Below the pieces are notes generated by a model. It was not told the DNA's origin and ran no database searches. It saw only the letters and a list, made by a program, of their open reading frames with translations. A stretch of 64,000 bases of DNA, taken from positions 930,001 to 994,000 of the forward strand of contig CP048717.1 of assembly GCA_022641835.1 (NCBI GenBank), given 5' to 3'. The DNA is from Petasospora fabianii. Its lineage: Eukaryota; Ascomycota; Saccharomycetes; Phaffomycetales; Wickerhamomycetaceae. Shown here in pieces: positions 19,890 to 30,944 of this stretch. Position 1 is the first letter of the stretch. Each line of letters opens with the position of its first letter. A program made the translations under genes and the position numbers.

Positions 19890-20879
19890 ATGTCGGACGA
19901 ATTGATAGTGGATTTCCCCAAGCGGACAGTGATTCCCGACACAGTGGTTGAGAACACTCATGAGGCAACGCAAGGCAATAATGAGAGTGCTATGCCTTCA
20001 GAAGCGGAGGAAAATGCTGTTGCTGAGACCACTATTGAAGAACAGGCGAATGGTGCGACAATTAATGGAGTTGGAGATGCCGAAGATGACGAGGATGATG
20101 ACTTTGGTGACTTCTCAGACGCATCATTTGATGACTTTGAAGAACCGCAAGCTGCACCGGAACCAAGCTCACCTACTATAGAAGGCGCCGAGACAAACCC
20201 AACTATTGGTCAAGAATCAGAGTTCCCACAGAGTCTATTCCAGGATGCCAGTGCCTTGGACACGAGGATCAATGCCCTTTGTCATGAGGCATTCCCAAGA
20301 GAGCTCGAGAAATTCACAATTCCTTCTAACACATCAATTCTGAACGAGCGGTCAGAACACCTTTTGGAACGGCTCGTTACCCCACCATACCTCAAACCAT
20401 ACAACTGGAAGAAGGGCTCATTACGAAGACAATTACTTGTTACGTTGGGACTACCCGAGGACGTTGCGGTACAGAGAGTGCGCAACAACGAGTTTGATAT
20501 GACGAGCTACGTGGCGAAGAAGCTAGAGGAGCTCAGTATCAACGCTGATGAGAAGAAAAAGCTACTGGATATCACTGATGAAGAGGTGGTTCGTCTTCAG
20601 GCGCACGTACTTGGTGAGGATGAGCTGACGGGTATGGATGAGGAACAACTTGATTCGGCGATTGCGCAGTTGCAACAGGCTGTTGGAGACGTAGAGAAAT
20701 TGGTGAGCGTATGGGAGGATGAGAAGAACCGTTTAGAGGAGGACCATCGCACATATGAGAGCGTGGTGGAGAACCTCGTGGGCCACACACAAAGACTACA
20801 ACGTGAGGAAGCTCTTCGTGCTTTGAAGAAGGGTAAGGAGCGCAAGCTCGGCCTGTTCCGTCGCAAGACGACACGATGA
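19890..20879 (+). CDS. Probable Laa2-like AP-1/clathrin accessory protein
   Basis: This is a 329-residue soluble protein. The N-terminal third is acidic and disordered and has a DDDFGDFSDASFDDFEE stretch at about 71-87. DFGDF-type motifs bind the gamma-ear of AP-1. The middle (about 120-190) reads HEAFPRELEKF..LNERSEHLLERL..PYLKPYNWKKGSLRR, which I recall as the conserved block of the yeast YBL010C/Laa2 family, a partner of Laa1 in recruiting AP-1 to the Golgi. The C-terminal third is a coiled coil (about 235-310). The role is inferred from the motif and recalled family; without a search another DFGDF endocytic adaptor remains possible. Confidence 0.6.
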   Translation: MSDELIVDFPKRTVIPDTVVENTHEATQGNNESAMPSEAEENAVAETTIEEQANGATINGVGDAEDDEDDDFGDFSDASFDDFEEPQAAPEPSSPTIEGAETNPTIGQESEFPQSLFQDASALDTRINALCHEAFPRELEKFTIPSNTSILNERSEHLLERLVTPPYLKPYNWKKGSLRRQLLVTLGLPEDVAVQRVRNNEFDMTSYVAKKLEELSINADEKKKLLDITDEEVVRLQAHVLGEDELTGMDEEQLDSAIAQLQQAVGDVEKLVSVWEDEKNRLEEDHRTYESVVENLVGHTQRLQREEALRALKKGKERKLGLFRRKTTR

Positions 20880-21052
20880 GAAGAATCTGTTGAAATGTTT
20901 AGGTACTTGCATAATAGAAACGTTCGGGATGACAGAGAATGTGTACTACCCGAAGTCTCGTACCGCATCGTTTAGGTAAACATAGAAAGTCTCTGGCTCC
21001 GAGCCGGGCCGGAAAAGCCGAGATCGAGATCAAAGCACCACTTCTTCGGGGG

Positions 21053-21060
21053 TATAAAAA
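21053..21060 (+). promoter_or_regulatory. TATA box of ERG4
   Basis: TATAAAAA lies about 100 bp before the ERG4 start codon, after a GC-rich promoter stretch. This is a canonical TATA element at a usual distance. Confidence 0.55.
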
Positions 21061-21159
21061 AGTGCGCGTCCCCCGAGACCCAGTTGTTTGTTTAATAGCA
21101 ACAACAACAAACGACGCGTCAGACGACTGAATCCTACCCAGGCCACACGTTAGCACACA

Positions 21160-22512
21160 ATGGCTAGAGACGATAGCAGATATCTGCAGGGAAAGATCGA
21201 GTACGAGTTTGGTGGTACCGCGGGTGCCCTCGGCATGATGATCGGGTTCCCGCTTCTCATGTGGTACATGTGGATCTCTGCTGAGTTCTACAATGGCCAG
21301 TTCGCCACCCCAGCTCCTGGTGAGTCCTTCCAGGACTTTGTTAAGCACCTGTACCAGATTTTCCTTGACCATGGTGTCCCAAGTGCCCGTGCTTGGAGAA
21401 TCTTCTTGACATTTACTGCCGTTCAGGTTGCTTTCTACTACATTCTTCCAGGTGTTTGGACCAAGGGTCAGCCACTCAAGCACCTTAAGGGGAAGCAATT
21501 GCCATACTTCTGTAATGCTATGTCTACCTTCTACACATCCAATGTCATTGCTCTTGTTCTCCACTTCACTGGTATTTTCCCACTCTACACCATCCTCGAC
21601 CTCTTTGGAGAGATCATGACAGTCGCTATTATCATTGGTATCTCCTTCTCTATCTTCCTCTACCTCTTCACTCTCTTCGTCACCAAGGACTACCACAACA
21701 TGACAGGTAACCATATCTATGACCTCTTTATGGGTGCTCCATTGAACCCAAGAGTCGGCATCTTGGACTTGAAGATGTTCTTTGAAGTGAGACTACCATG
21801 GTTCATTTTGTTCTTCCTCACCCTCGCTGCCACTTTGAGACAAATCGAGACATACGGTTACCTCAGTCCACAATTAGGCCTCATCATGCTTGCCCACTGG
21901 TCCTACGCCAATGCTTGTGCCAAGGGTGAGGAATTGATCGTTCCAACTTGGGATATGGCTTATGAGAAGTTTGGATTCATGCTTATCTTCTGGAACATTG
22001 CTGGTGTTCCATTCACTTACTGCCACTGTACTTTGTACTTGTCTTATCACGATCCAAAGGAGTACGCATGGTCTACTCCATACATGGTCGCTTTGTACGT
22101 TGTCTACATCATTGCTTACTACTTCTTTGATACTTCAAACTCTCAAAAGTCATACTTCAGAAAGAGACTCCGTGGTGACCTCGGTGTTAGAAAGACTTTC
22201 CCATACTTGCCACGTCAGTACATCGACAACCCAAAGATCTTAACCACCAAGATTGGGACTCACTTCCTCATTGACGGATGGTGGGCTTACGCTAGAAAGC
22301 CACACTATACCGCTGACTACACTCAGGCTCTCATTTGGGGTTTGACTTGTGGTACCGCTTCTCCATTGCCATGGTTCTTCCCTGTTTTCTTCTTTGTCGT
22401 CTTGATCCACAGAGCCTTCAGAGATCAGCACAAGCTTGAGAAGAAGTACGGCGAGGACTGGTTGAAGTACAAGCAGGCTGTTCCATACATGTTCATCCCA
22501 TACATCATTTGA
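21160..22512 (+). CDS. ERG4: Delta(24(24(1)))-sterol reductase Erg4
   Basis: This 450-residue multi-pass ER enzyme makes ergosterol by NADPH reduction of the C24(28) double bond, the last step of the pathway. It aligns by eye with S. cerevisiae Erg4 (473 residues) along its length: [85 protein letters not shown], and the C-terminal sterol-reductase block [20 protein letters not shown] followed by [22 protein letters not shown] codon at 21349-21351 falls on the leucine of the conserved KHLYQ block, which argues that CTG is read as Leu. Confidence 0.98.
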   Translation: MARDDSRYLQGKIEYEFGGTAGALGMMIGFPLLMWYMWISAEFYNGQFATPAPGESFQDFVKHLYQIFLDHGVPSARAWRIFLTFTAVQVAFYYILPGVWTKGQPLKHLKGKQLPYFCNAMSTFYTSNVIALVLHFTGIFPLYTILDLFGEIMTVAIIIGISFSIFLYLFTLFVTKDYHNMTGNHIYDLFMGAPLNPRVGILDLKMFFEVRLPWFILFFLTLAATLRQIETYGYLSPQLGLIMLAHWSYANACAKGEELIVPTWDMAYEKFGFMLIFWNIAGVPFTYCHCTLYLSYHDPKEYAWSTPYMVALYVVYIIAYYFFDTSNSQKSYFRKRLRGDLGVRKTFPYLPRQYIDNPKILTTKIGTHFLIDGWWAYARKPHYTADYTQALIWGLTCGTASPLPWFFPVFFFVVLIHRAFRDQHKLEKKYGEDWLKYKQAVPYMFIPYII

Positions 22513-22944
22513 ATTTGTCTTGTTTAGGCTGATGTGTGTCGTGCGCATTGCGCGTACCTCCTTGATGATGCCTTTACTTATGTGTCTCCTTGATGGATCA
22601 CTACAAAAATGATAACTTTCAATAGCCACAAAAGTGCATATGTATAAGTATCGTAATATTGACCAAATGTAGCAGTTCTATAGCCACATAGTGTGAACCA
22701 TTAACATGGGAAATGGCCTGATGCATTCGAGTCAGTTGTAATCAACCGTTCAGCTGGCGTCTTAACGCGTCATGGACGTTGATATGGGAAGTTGGAAACC
22801 TATTTTGAGGTAAATGTAGCCTACAGACTTCATGATGGATCAATGATTATCATTCAAGACCTTGATATGGGTTCAGATGACATATCCCCAGACCAGTGTG
22901 CTGTAATGGTAGGTTGATTTCTGTAAATTAATCTCTCGAAGATA
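22513..22944. other. Intergenic region ERG4 to tRNA-Cys
   Basis: No gene is recognised. An ACGCGT hexamer lies at 22765-22770. The 11 bases just before the tRNA (TCTCGAAGATA) are repeated before the second tRNA-Cys at 30 kb. Confidence 0.4.
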
Positions 22945-23016
22945 GCTGGTATGGCGCAGCGGTAGCGCAGCAGATTGCAAATCTGTTGGTCCCCAGTTCG
23001 ATCCTGGGTGTCAGCT
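22945..23016 (+). tRNA. tRNA-Cys (GCA)
   Basis: This 72-nt cloverleaf has acceptor GCTGGTA/TGTCAGC with discriminator T, D loop AGCGGTA, anticodon stem GCAGA/TCTGT with loop TTGCAAA (anticodon GCA), and T-loop TTCGATC. The T-run at 23030-23036 is the terminator. It is identical to the minus-strand copy at 29915-29986. Confidence 0.96.
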
Positions 23017-23029
23017 GTCCTTCAATTAA

Positions 23030-23036
23030 TTTTTTT
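23030..23036 (+). terminator. Pol III terminator of tRNA-Cys (+)
   Basis: Seven T's follow the tRNA by 13 bases. The intervening sequence is shared with the second copy. Confidence 0.8.
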
Positions 23037-23215
23037 GCATGTCGATACTCCATATTTTTTTCACCATTCAAAATGGGTAGTTATATTGAAGATTTGATTG
23101 GATTTTATCAATTTTAAAGAGCATATAATGATTGATTATATCGTTGTCTTTGCCCCTCTCCCCGCCTCATCTTCCCCAGATCTCAATGCGCATGCTGATA
23201 AAAATCAACTTCCTC

Positions 23216-23234
23216 ACGCGTTTGGCTGACGCGT
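23216..23234. promoter_or_regulatory. Tandem MCB elements before the SFR1/MEI5-like gene
   Basis: Two ACGCGT hexamers at 23216-23221 and 23229-23234 are 13 bp apart. ACGCGT is the MBF (Mbp1-Swi6) site for G1/S genes. The hexamer also occurs elsewhere in this window, so the tandem arrangement is the main evidence. Confidence 0.45.
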
Positions 23235-23289
23235 TTGACACCTTTACATGTGATTGATGCAGATTAAAGCCATTGTTAAAAGATTCTCA

Positions 23290-24273
23290 ATGTCTTACAA
23301 CCAAGAGAATGTCCCAAGTACTCCAGTGATAGGACGGAGTGCACCGTCCGAAGATGAAGAAGACCGCAGTGTGCTTATCCCGATAAAGCATCCGAACACT
23401 ACACCACTTCCTCCTGTCGACCAGGATGATAGCTCATCTCTCGTGATTAACAAGAAACGCAAGCTCAAACTCTCTGCTGATCCTGAAGAGACACTTGATA
23501 AGTCTCAGCTCATCCCGACGAAGTCAAGATCTCGCAATGGGTCCACGTCTTCCAAGGGCACACGGGTTCCTTCATTGAATGACACGTACAAGCCAGAGCT
23601 TTCTCCGCCAACGACAAACCAATCATACAAGTCATTCGAAGAGAGTCCAGATATTGTTAGGAGCACCAGTACACCGACCCATGACATGCGTTCTTTCTCC
23701 TCTCCGTCGAAATTACCACCACAGAGCACGCCTAATCCAGACATCAAGGAGCTTAAGCGGAAGGAGACCAATTTGGATTCACGTATCAGAAAAGAGAGGG
23801 CTAAAGTCGAGACATTGAAGAGAGCCAAGACCATTCTACTCAAGAATGATAGCCAAAATAATGCTGAGTTGGTTCTCAAGTGGAGAGATGCTGCTCAGAA
23901 GGCATCCAACTACTTATACAATGCCGCTTTGGAGAAAGTGGAGAAAGCTGGTGGTAAAAAGGAATTTGTCAGACGTGAAAAAGAGAGGTTGAAGGATAAC
24001 ATGGAGTATAGTATGGATAGTTCATTTCAGGATAGAATTGGTGAAGTTACACAATCCGAAGAGTACGAACAGTTACCAGAGGGAGAGAAAGAGAGGATAT
24101 TACAACAACTTGATGAAGAACAAGAAGCTGCAATGAAAGAGTTAGAGAAGTCTTTTATTAATGAGGATGATGATGCGGATGAGGACGAGGAATTTACTAT
24201 GAGGGACCTTTACAAGAGACTAAAGATGGATTACCAGCTCGTCTTTGGAAATCGAGATCATGAGCGGGATTGA
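23290..24273 (+). CDS. Sfr1/Mei5-like recombination accessory protein
   Basis: Starting at ATG 23290 the product is 327 residues. An in-frame ATG at 23257 would add 11 residues but would leave only 22 bp to the MCB elements. The first half is disordered, with a basic NKKRKLKL patch that could be a nuclear signal. From about 160 there is a coiled coil, then KWRDAAQKASNYLYNAALEKV and GGKKEFVRREKE, the core of the Sfr1/Mei5/Dds20 family, and an acidic tail ending in DEEFTMRDLYKRLKMD. Family members pair with Swi5/Sae3 and help Rad51 or Dmc1 load on single-stranded DNA. S. cerevisiae Mei5 is meiosis-specific while S. pombe Sfr1 also works in mitotic repair. Confidence 0.75.
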   Translation: MSYNQENVPSTPVIGRSAPSEDEEDRSVLIPIKHPNTTPLPPVDQDDSSSLVINKKRKLKLSADPEETLDKSQLIPTKSRSRNGSTSSKGTRVPSLNDTYKPELSPPTTNQSYKSFEESPDIVRSTSTPTHDMRSFSSPSKLPPQSTPNPDIKELKRKETNLDSRIRKERAKVETLKRAKTILLKNDSQNNAELVLKWRDAAQKASNYLYNAALEKVEKAGGKKEFVRREKERLKDNMEYSMDSSFQDRIGEVTQSEEYEQLPEGEKERILQQLDEEQEAAMKELEKSFINEDDDADEDEEFTMRDLYKRLKMDYQLVFGNRDHERD

Positions 24274-24398
24274 TCACCTGGGTAAGGTTTATGAATGATG
24301 CTATGTTTACAACTTTATGACAATGTAACGCTATTTAAAGTATACGATGAAATGTAGTAATTACGGTCATGTATTATAGTCTTCAGCAGGGACTCGCT

Positions 24399-27300
24399 TC
24401 AAAAAACATCGTCAAGTTTGAGTCTTGGAGCAATGTTCATGGACAACAACTCCTGGAACAACAACTTGGCAGCATATGGGATCGTCATCTTGACAACGTT
24501 CTCAGCACTCTTACAAGAGGTACACCAGCCGTTGTAACCCATCAAACCACACTTGTCACAGACATCAACATCAAAGGCATCTGAAGACAACATCAATCTC
24601 TCCAACAACAACTGAGAAGCACCGTAGGCAATCACACAGTCTCTCTCCATTTCACCCAATCTCAAACCACCATCTCTAGATCTACCCTCAGTAGGTTGTC
24701 TGGTCAACACAGCTCTTGGACCTCTTGCTCTGGCGTGCATCTTGTCCAAAACCATATGTTTCAATTTCTGGTAGTAAATTGGACCAAAGAAGATGTATGC
24801 CTGAAGACACTCACCAGTGATACCGGAGTACAACATATCCTTACCGGAGTAGTTGAATCCCTTATCGACAAGGATCTTGGACATATCTTCAAGCTTGGAA
24901 CCACCAAAGCAGGTACCATACTCAAGGGAACCGTTCAACACACCAGCTTTACCACTGATCAACTCAATCATCTTACCAACTGTCATACGAGATGGGAAAC
25001 CGTGTGGGTTCATGATAATATCAGGACTGATACCATCGTCGTTAAATGGCAGATCCTCTTGTTGAACAATGATACCACAAACACCTTTCTGTCCGTGTCT
25101 AGAGGAGAACTTGTCACCAAGTTCTGGTCTTCTGGTCTGTCTCAGTAGCACCTTGATCAAAGCCTGGTCGTTATCAGAAACGGACATCATGACCTGATCA
25201 ATGTAGGAAGGTTCTGGGGCCTTATAGAATACCGGGGTCTCCCTATGTTCACTTTCACTTTGACTCATGATGCTATCGGAAGCGTTGGTTGGAACACACT
25301 TGTTGATGTACACCTGACCACTCTCAACTCTGGTACCAACCTCACCGAGACCATCAGGACCCAGGGAAGCGTGCTGGAAAATTGGCTCACCGTTTTCATT
25401 GACTCTCATACCGGCAACAATGTCCTTGGTGTGATTTGGATATCTCTTGAGAACAGTGGTGTTCTTACGAAGAACTTGACAACGTCCGAAACCTCTGTCA
25501 ATGGAAGCCTTGTTCAAGACCAAAGCATCCTCAATATCGTAACCAGAGTAGGACATAACTGCAACAGTGGCGTTCTGACCAGCTGGAAGCTTGTCATAAT
25601 CAATCAATTCAATAGTCTTGGTCTTCACCATAGGTTGTTGTGGGTACACCATCAGATATAGCAGCGTATCAATACGCTTGAACTGGTTGTATGCAATAGC
25701 TCCAATAGCCTGTTTACCCATCGCACACTGATATGTGTTTCTTGGGGACTGGTTATGATGTGGGTATGGAATCAAACCGGCAACGGCACCAAGTACCGTG
25801 AATGGTTCGATTTCAAGATGTGTAATTTGATCTGAGAGATCCTCCTCGTACAGAGCAATGTAACAATCATTCTCCTCGTTAACATCCAAGTACTCAACAA
25901 GACCCTGCTTCAGGAAGTCATCGAACTGAAGACGACCTTGCTTGAGTTTGAGCAAGTGATGGGCCTTGACTTTTGGAACACCTTTTTCAACAATAATAAG
26001 TGGACGACAGATACGACCACCATCAGTAGCGATGTGAACAGCCTTTTGATGAGCGTTTGTGTAGATGGAAATGAACTCAGAAACTTTACCGGAACGTCTT
26101 AGTGTTCTGAAAAGGGAGACAAACTTGGCTGGGAAACGTGTGGTACCAATGAGCGTACCGTTCAAGTATACACCAAAGTTTGCATGCAGCGAGGCCGAAT
26201 CGATGGCAGAGATAGACTCAACACCAATAAGGAAGCACAGTTGCTTAATCGGGTCCTCTTCATCATCTGTAGTAATATGTGTCATGAGGGCAAGATTCTT
26301 AACAAGACCACACGCCTCACCTTCTGGAGTATCCGAAGTACACAGCATTCCAAATTGTGAGGGTTGTAGAGCTCTTGGACCAGAAACTTTTCTGGACTTT
26401 TCGAACTGAGAGGAAATTCTCGTCATCATACCCAACGCTGAAACGTAACTGAGTCTGGAAAGGACGTGAGTAACACCTGCTCTCTCCATCTTGAATCTCT
26501 TCAAAGACCAGTTACCGGTAGAGATGGCTCTGTTAAGGCCGGATGTGATGTTGTTAGAATGAACATTGATGGATAGCAGTGGATTGAACTCTGTGGCTCT
26601 GTTTGGCTTCTTCAAAATCTTGTCAATGTTAGCCTTGAAGTCGGAGTTGAACTTCTTGAACAAATCTTCAAAGAGAAGAGACATCAATTGACCAGCCAGC
26701 TCAAGACGCTTGTTACCGACATAATCTCTGTCATCAACCATAGTTGGGTTGTGCATAGCCATAATGACTCTTCTTGTCATCATAGCCATGTAGAGGGCTT
26801 TTTCCTTGAAGTCGAGATCGTTGACTGTGAGATGTGCGATGATTGTTGTGGCAATAGCCTCGATACCTTCCTGAAGAGTGGTGAGCTTAGCTCTTCTCAT
26901 AGTCTTAACCTTGGTACCAAGGTACTCGAGGGCTTGATGCTGTGTGAAAATACCAAGTTTGGCAGCTTCTTCAAAGTTAATGGCAAACAGATCCTGGTAG
27001 GCAGCATCGTCACCACAGACGAGCTGCATGATCTCGAGATCTGACACGACACCAGCAGCCTTCAGCACAACAACAATCGGAACTTCTTCACTAATGGAGT
27101 TGTGTTTCAAGTAGATCTTGTCGTTCTTGGTAACGACGTAGGTCTTGGATTTTCTCTCATGTGTAGAGGATGTGACAGAAGCCTGGACGATACCCTTCTT
27201 CTCATCAGCTTCAACAATGATACGGTTCTTAGAGAGCTGCTCCTGAACCAGGATAACCTTTTCAGTACCATTAACAATGAAGTATCCACCTGGATCGAGA

Positions 27301-27845
27301 GGACACTCGTTAAGACTGGCCATCTTCGCCTGGGAGGCACCATTCAATGTACACTTGTTAGATCTGAGCATGATTGGCATCTTACCAATCTCGAGATCAC
27401 GATGCATAATGATCTTGCGGCCCCTTGTGTACTCAACATCCACGTATATAGGAGCAGAGTATGTCAGGTCACGGAGACGACACTCATGTGGAGGAAGAAT
27501 CTGATCAATGTTGCTAGCCTCTGATTTGTAACCAACACGAATGTCGAGGTACTTAACGTAGAACTCCGGATCGACATCCGAGAGCACGAGCTCGTTTGCC
27601 TTGATGATCTTTTTAAGGTCGACGTCGACAAAGTAATTGAAGGAGTCGAGATGCTGCTTGACGAGACCCTTAACCTTGAGGAAAGCGGGCAGGAGGTTCC
27701 ACTTATCGTGTGCTGTGTTGATCTCATCTGTGAGATGCTTACCCTTGTACATTGGCTGGAGCATCTCTCCGAACGCCTCATCGTGCGCGGAGTCCTTGGC
27801 CTTCGAGCCCTTCGACCTGACCGAGTTCCTGCGCTTAGAGACCAT
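24399..27845 (-). CDS. RET1: RNA polymerase III second-largest subunit Rpc2 (C128)
   Basis: This 1148-residue protein (1149 in S. cerevisiae) forms one side of the Pol III active centre, which transcribes tRNA, 5S and U6 genes. The start is ATG 27845 (MVSKRRNS); the frame upstream opens only from TTG. It matches yeast Rpc2 almost throughout: [47 protein letters not shown], the lobe and fork region, [17 protein letters not shown] in the hybrid-binding domain, and a C-terminal zinc-binding [17 protein letters not shown]. The gene ends convergently with the SFR1-like gene and is divergent from TFB2 over a 230-bp promoter that contains a Pol III-type B box. Confidence 0.98.
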   Translation of the reverse strand: MVSKRRNSVRSKGSKAKDSAHDEAFGEMLQPMYKGKHLTDEINTAHDKWNLLPAFLKVKGLVKQHLDSFNYFVDVDLKKIIKANELVLSDVDPEFYVKYLDIRVGYKSEASNIDQILPPHECRLRDLTYSAPIYVDVEYTRGRKIIMHRDLEIGKMPIMLRSNKCTLNGASQAKMASLNECPLDPGGYFIVNGTEKVILVQEQLSKNRIIVEADEKKGIVQASVTSSTHERKSKTYVVTKNDKIYLKHNSISEEVPIVVVLKAAGVVSDLEIMQLVCGDDAAYQDLFAINFEEAAKLGIFTQHQALEYLGTKVKTMRRAKLTTLQEGIEAIATTIIAHLTVNDLDFKEKALYMAMMTRRVIMAMHNPTMVDDRDYVGNKRLELAGQLMSLLFEDLFKKFNSDFKANIDKILKKPNRATEFNPLLSINVHSNNITSGLNRAISTGNWSLKRFKMERAGVTHVLSRLSYVSALGMMTRISSQFEKSRKVSGPRALQPSQFGMLCTSDTPEGEACGLVKNLALMTHITTDDEEDPIKQLCFLIGVESISAIDSASLHANFGVYLNGTLIGTTRFPAKFVSLFRTLRRSGKVSEFISIYTNAHQKAVHIATDGGRICRPLIIVEKGVPKVKAHHLLKLKQGRLQFDDFLKQGLVEYLDVNEENDCYIALYEEDLSDQITHLEIEPFTVLGAVAGLIPYPHHNQSPRNTYQCAMGKQAIGAIAYNQFKRIDTLLYLMVYPQQPMVKTKTIELIDYDKLPAGQNATVAVMSYSGYDIEDALVLNKASIDRGFGRCQVLRKNTTVLKRYPNHTKDIVAGMRVNENGEPIFQHASLGPDGLGEVGTRVESGQVYINKCVPTNASDSIMSQSESEHRETPVFYKAPEPSYIDQVMMSVSDNDQALIKVLLRQTRRPELGDKFSSRHGQKGVCGIIVQQEDLPFNDDGISPDIIMNPHGFPSRMTVGKMIELISGKAGVLNGSLEYGTCFGGSKLEDMSKILVDKGFNYSGKDMLYSGITGECLQAYIFFGPIYYQKLKHMVLDKMHARARGPRAVLTRQPTEGRSRDGGLRLGEMERDCVIAYGASQLLLERLMLSSDAFDVDVCDKCGLMGYNGWCTSCKSAENVVKMTIPYAAKLLFQELLSMNIAPRLKLDDVF

Positions 27846-27975
27846 CGAGATGAAGCTGAAAGGACGGTGGTTCCAATGGTAAAAGAGACCTGACGGCTCT
27901 TCTCTAAACCCATCGCTTACAAACAATTTTTTCTGCCTCCGCGCGGCTCAGATTAATTTCGCGAATTTTAATACT

Positions 27976-27987
27976 GGGCTCGAACCC
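27976..27987 (-). promoter_or_regulatory. B-box-like (TFIIIC) element in the RET1/TFB2 promoter
   Basis: On the minus strand the sequence reads GGGTTCGAGCCC, close to the Pol III B box GGTTCGANTCC. About 25 bases before it on that strand (28027-28010) lies TCCTCAGTGCTTAAGAGC, which resembles a tRNA D-arm/A box. No acceptor or anticodon stem can be drawn, so it is not an intact tRNA. Confidence 0.45.
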
Positions 27988-28075
27988 GTAGTCGGGCACT
28001 ACACATGAAGCTCTTAAGCACTGAGGATACTATTTAAAAGGATACCAATTGGGTTATCATTGGCCGCTGTTGGAC

Positions 28076-29613
28076 ATGACCACTAATCTTTTCAAGTCCA
28101 CAGTCAATGAGTATCTCGAGGGGCTCCCGGAGTCCGTCCAGACGAGGCTTTACCATTCTGTAAGTCCTCCCACACCCAGGCCGATGCACTCGCCACTCCC
28201 CACCAGTTTACTAACAATGACTCAAAATAGCCTGCCACATCTCTCTCGATCTTCAGATTGCTTCCGGCACTCGCCAAGTTCTATGTCATGTCCATGATCT
28301 TCAATGAGAAGCCCGTACAAGTTAGCGATTTTGACCGTTGGGTTAATCCGAATGGTCGCATCGAGCAAGTCGAGGCAATTAGAGCACTCAAGTCTCTACA
28401 TTTGCTTAAGGAACACAATGGAGTTGCCGTTCTCAATCCCGTGTTCAGAAAGAGTTTCAGAAACGTGCTCACGGGGACAGATATTGGTAATTCGTTTGGT
28501 GTTCTCTGCGATACCGATGACGCACACAAGGTTGACGTTGCCTTCCTTGATAACTACGCTGCGAGCAAATGGGAATCGATTCTTCACTTCATGGTCGGAA
28601 CAGAGCTACAAGAGTCACCGAGTCCCACTGTGCTTGAACTCTTGAGACATAGTGGTCTGATGGAGGGGAAAACGGCGAAAAATCTCTCCATTACGAACCA
28701 GGGTTTCCAATTTCTCTTACAAGATGTCAATGCCCAGCTATGGACATTGCTTCTTCAATACCTGATCAAAGCAGAAGAGCTTCAAATGGATCCAGTTGAT
28801 GTCTTGAACTTTATCTTCATGCTTGGTTCTTTGGAACTTGGCAAGGACTATTCCGTTTCCGTCCTGACAGAGACACAAGTGAGTTTGCTCAAGGATTTAA
28901 AAGATTATGGTCTCATTTACCAACGTAAATCCACTTCCCGTCGTTTCTACCCTACACGACTTGCAACTACACTCACATCTGATGTCACAACTCTAAGGTC
29001 CGCCTCGGCTGCCATGAATAAAGTCATTGAACATACAAAAGAAGGTGCATATGGAGAAGATAACATTGAGAATGCTGGTACAATCATCATTGAGACCAAT
29101 TTCAAACTTTACGCATATACAAACTCACCACTTCAAATTGCCGTCCTTAATTTGTTTGTGCATTTGAAACAACGATTCTCGAACCTTGTGACGGGTCAAA
29201 TCACTCGTGAGTCAATTCGTAAGGCACTTCAGAATGGTATTACCGCAGACCAGATCATTTCATATTTAGAGACACATGCTCACCCCCAACTTCTCAGAGC
29301 CGCAGAAGATCAGCTTGAGAAGAAGACTGACTACGACTCTAACACTAAGGAACAACTACACATTCTTCAACCAACTATTGCTGATCAGATCAAGCTTTGG
29401 CAATTGGAAATGGATAGAATCCTCAGCTTCGATGGATATCTCTTTACGGATTTTTCAAGCGAACAGGAGTATCAACTATTACAGAAGTATGCTGAAGAGA
29501 TTGGTGTCATGCTCTGGTGTGATCATAATAAGAAAAAATTCTTTGTGACCAAGGAGGGAAACGCACAGGTGATTGCATATGCTAATAGAAAGTTGAGGAA
29601 GAAGGCTACATGA
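28076..29613 (+). CDS. TFB2: TFIIH subunit Tfb2 (p52), one intron
   Basis: Tfb2 is a core subunit of TFIIH that anchors and stimulates the Ssl2/XPB translocase in transcription initiation and nucleotide excision repair. Exon 1 is 28076-28159 ([20 protein letters not shown]..), the intron 28160-28230 (GTAAGT, TACTAAC, TAG), and exon 2 28231-29613, for 488 residues (513 in S. cerevisiae). The splice yields [22 protein letters not shown], matching yeast Tfb2. [11 protein letters not shown] and the C-terminal [21 protein letters not shown] block, which contacts Tfb5, are present. Nothing is missing. Confidence 0.96.
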
Positions 29614-29914
29614 TTTGTGCACGCAACGACAAACTAATGAATTATTTGAGGACTGGCCACTGCTGTAGATATAGAATAAGTGTGAGAATATTGAAAGATT
29701 ATGATATGCAGGCATTTCATTATCATTTCTCCGCGTCTGAGTCAAACAAACCGCAAACGGCAAGGCTAGGCTGAGCTCCTTTGAGGGAAGAAGCCCCTAA
29801 ATTCATACTTTGTGGCAGTCTAGTAGTGTTATCTGGACGTTTTACCGGACTTTAGAGGTGTAACTTCACCCAGAATATGGATTATCGATTTGCAAAAAAA
29901 ATGAATTGAAGGAC
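29614..29914. other. Intergenic region TFB2 to tRNA-Cys (-)
   Basis: Nothing is recognised apart from the A-run at 29894-29901, which on the minus strand is the Pol III terminator of the tRNA-Cys. Confidence 0.4.
29894..29901 (-). terminator. Pol III terminator of tRNA-Cys (-)
   Basis: Eight A's on the plus strand give a T8 run 13 bases after the tRNA on the minus strand. Confidence 0.8.
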
Positions 29915-29986
29915 AGCTGACACCCAGGATCGAACTGGGGACCAACAGATTTGCAATCTGCTGCGCTACCGCTGCGCCATACCAGC
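29915..29986 (-). tRNA. tRNA-Cys (GCA), second copy
   Basis: The 72-nt gene is identical to that at 22945-23016 but in inverted orientation. The flanks are also shared: TCTCGAAGATA before it, and a stretch of about 20 bases up to the T-run after it with a single difference before the run. This indicates duplication of a unit of roughly 105 bp. Confidence 0.96.
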
Positions 29987-30944
29987 TATCTTCGAGACTC
30001 GAAAAATATTTTCTTCGCTACACCAGGTTTGCCTTGGGGGTTAGAGCATCGTATCTTGCAATAGTATGGTGTGCCTTCTTCAAAACGAATTTAATTCAAG
30101 CCTTGAATGGTACCATACTAGAGCTCAATATGACATCTGCTTATCGAACTACCGGAGATCGTATTCAATTATCCCAAGGGGTACATCCGATTCATATCAC
30201 ATAAACCCACAAAACAGACCCGTGATAGGTACACAAGAGCACGCTCTAAATCACAAAAATCACTAATTCATAAAATTTCTGCATATCACGCCCAACTTGA
30301 CGGGGCTTACTCGTCCCTCAACGGTCGCCCTGATCGATGCGTCATTGGTCATTGTGTGGGGTTTGATCGAGATGAGTAGTGCCCTTACCGCGGTACCAAA
30401 TTGGTGGTTGCAGGTACTCGGGGTTTGAAATAGTTGATTATTCAAGGGGTTGAGTAGGTTAAATATGAGACGAGCCAGATCATACCATTTTTAAGCCCTT
30501 CTATTATTAACTAGAGGTATTCACTCCTCTAGTAGAAAAACAAGCAAATGCCGCTTTTGAACAATGCTCTTTCAAGGGTCCAAGCTACCACCAAAACCCG
30601 CTCGGGAACCGGAACTTTACGCGAAACCCCGACAGGGCAGAATACGAATAGAGAAACTGTGGCCGGGGGCTTTCAAAAGAAACAATTTCGGGGACTCCTA
30701 TGCCTTTGACCATGCAGAAGCATATTGAATGACTCCCTTGTCTCTCTCATTCCCGAAAAGTCTTAATATAAGAAGCTGCTACCTAGCTCATCACAGCATC
30801 CCACCGTCTTTGGTCTCCTATTCTCCCCATCACATCATTCATTTCACACAGTTTCATTAACCGCATTGGTGCTAGCTATACACAACAAAGATTCACATCG
30901 ATTTACAGCTCATCACACACATCTACAAAACAAAATCACACAGC
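29987..30944. other. Intergenic/promoter region before SSU1
   Basis: This 0.96-kb region shows no credible gene. A 66-codon ATG frame at 30066 has no recognised features. A TATA-like TTAATATAAG lies near 30762 and a pyrimidine-rich leader at 30795-30850, consistent with an inducible SSU1 promoter. Confidence 0.4.

Noticed and set aside
30413-30428. 16-base sequence GGTACTCGGGGTTTGA shared with about 59770
   Set aside because: About one 16-base match is expected by chance in a window this size, and there is no further similarity around it.
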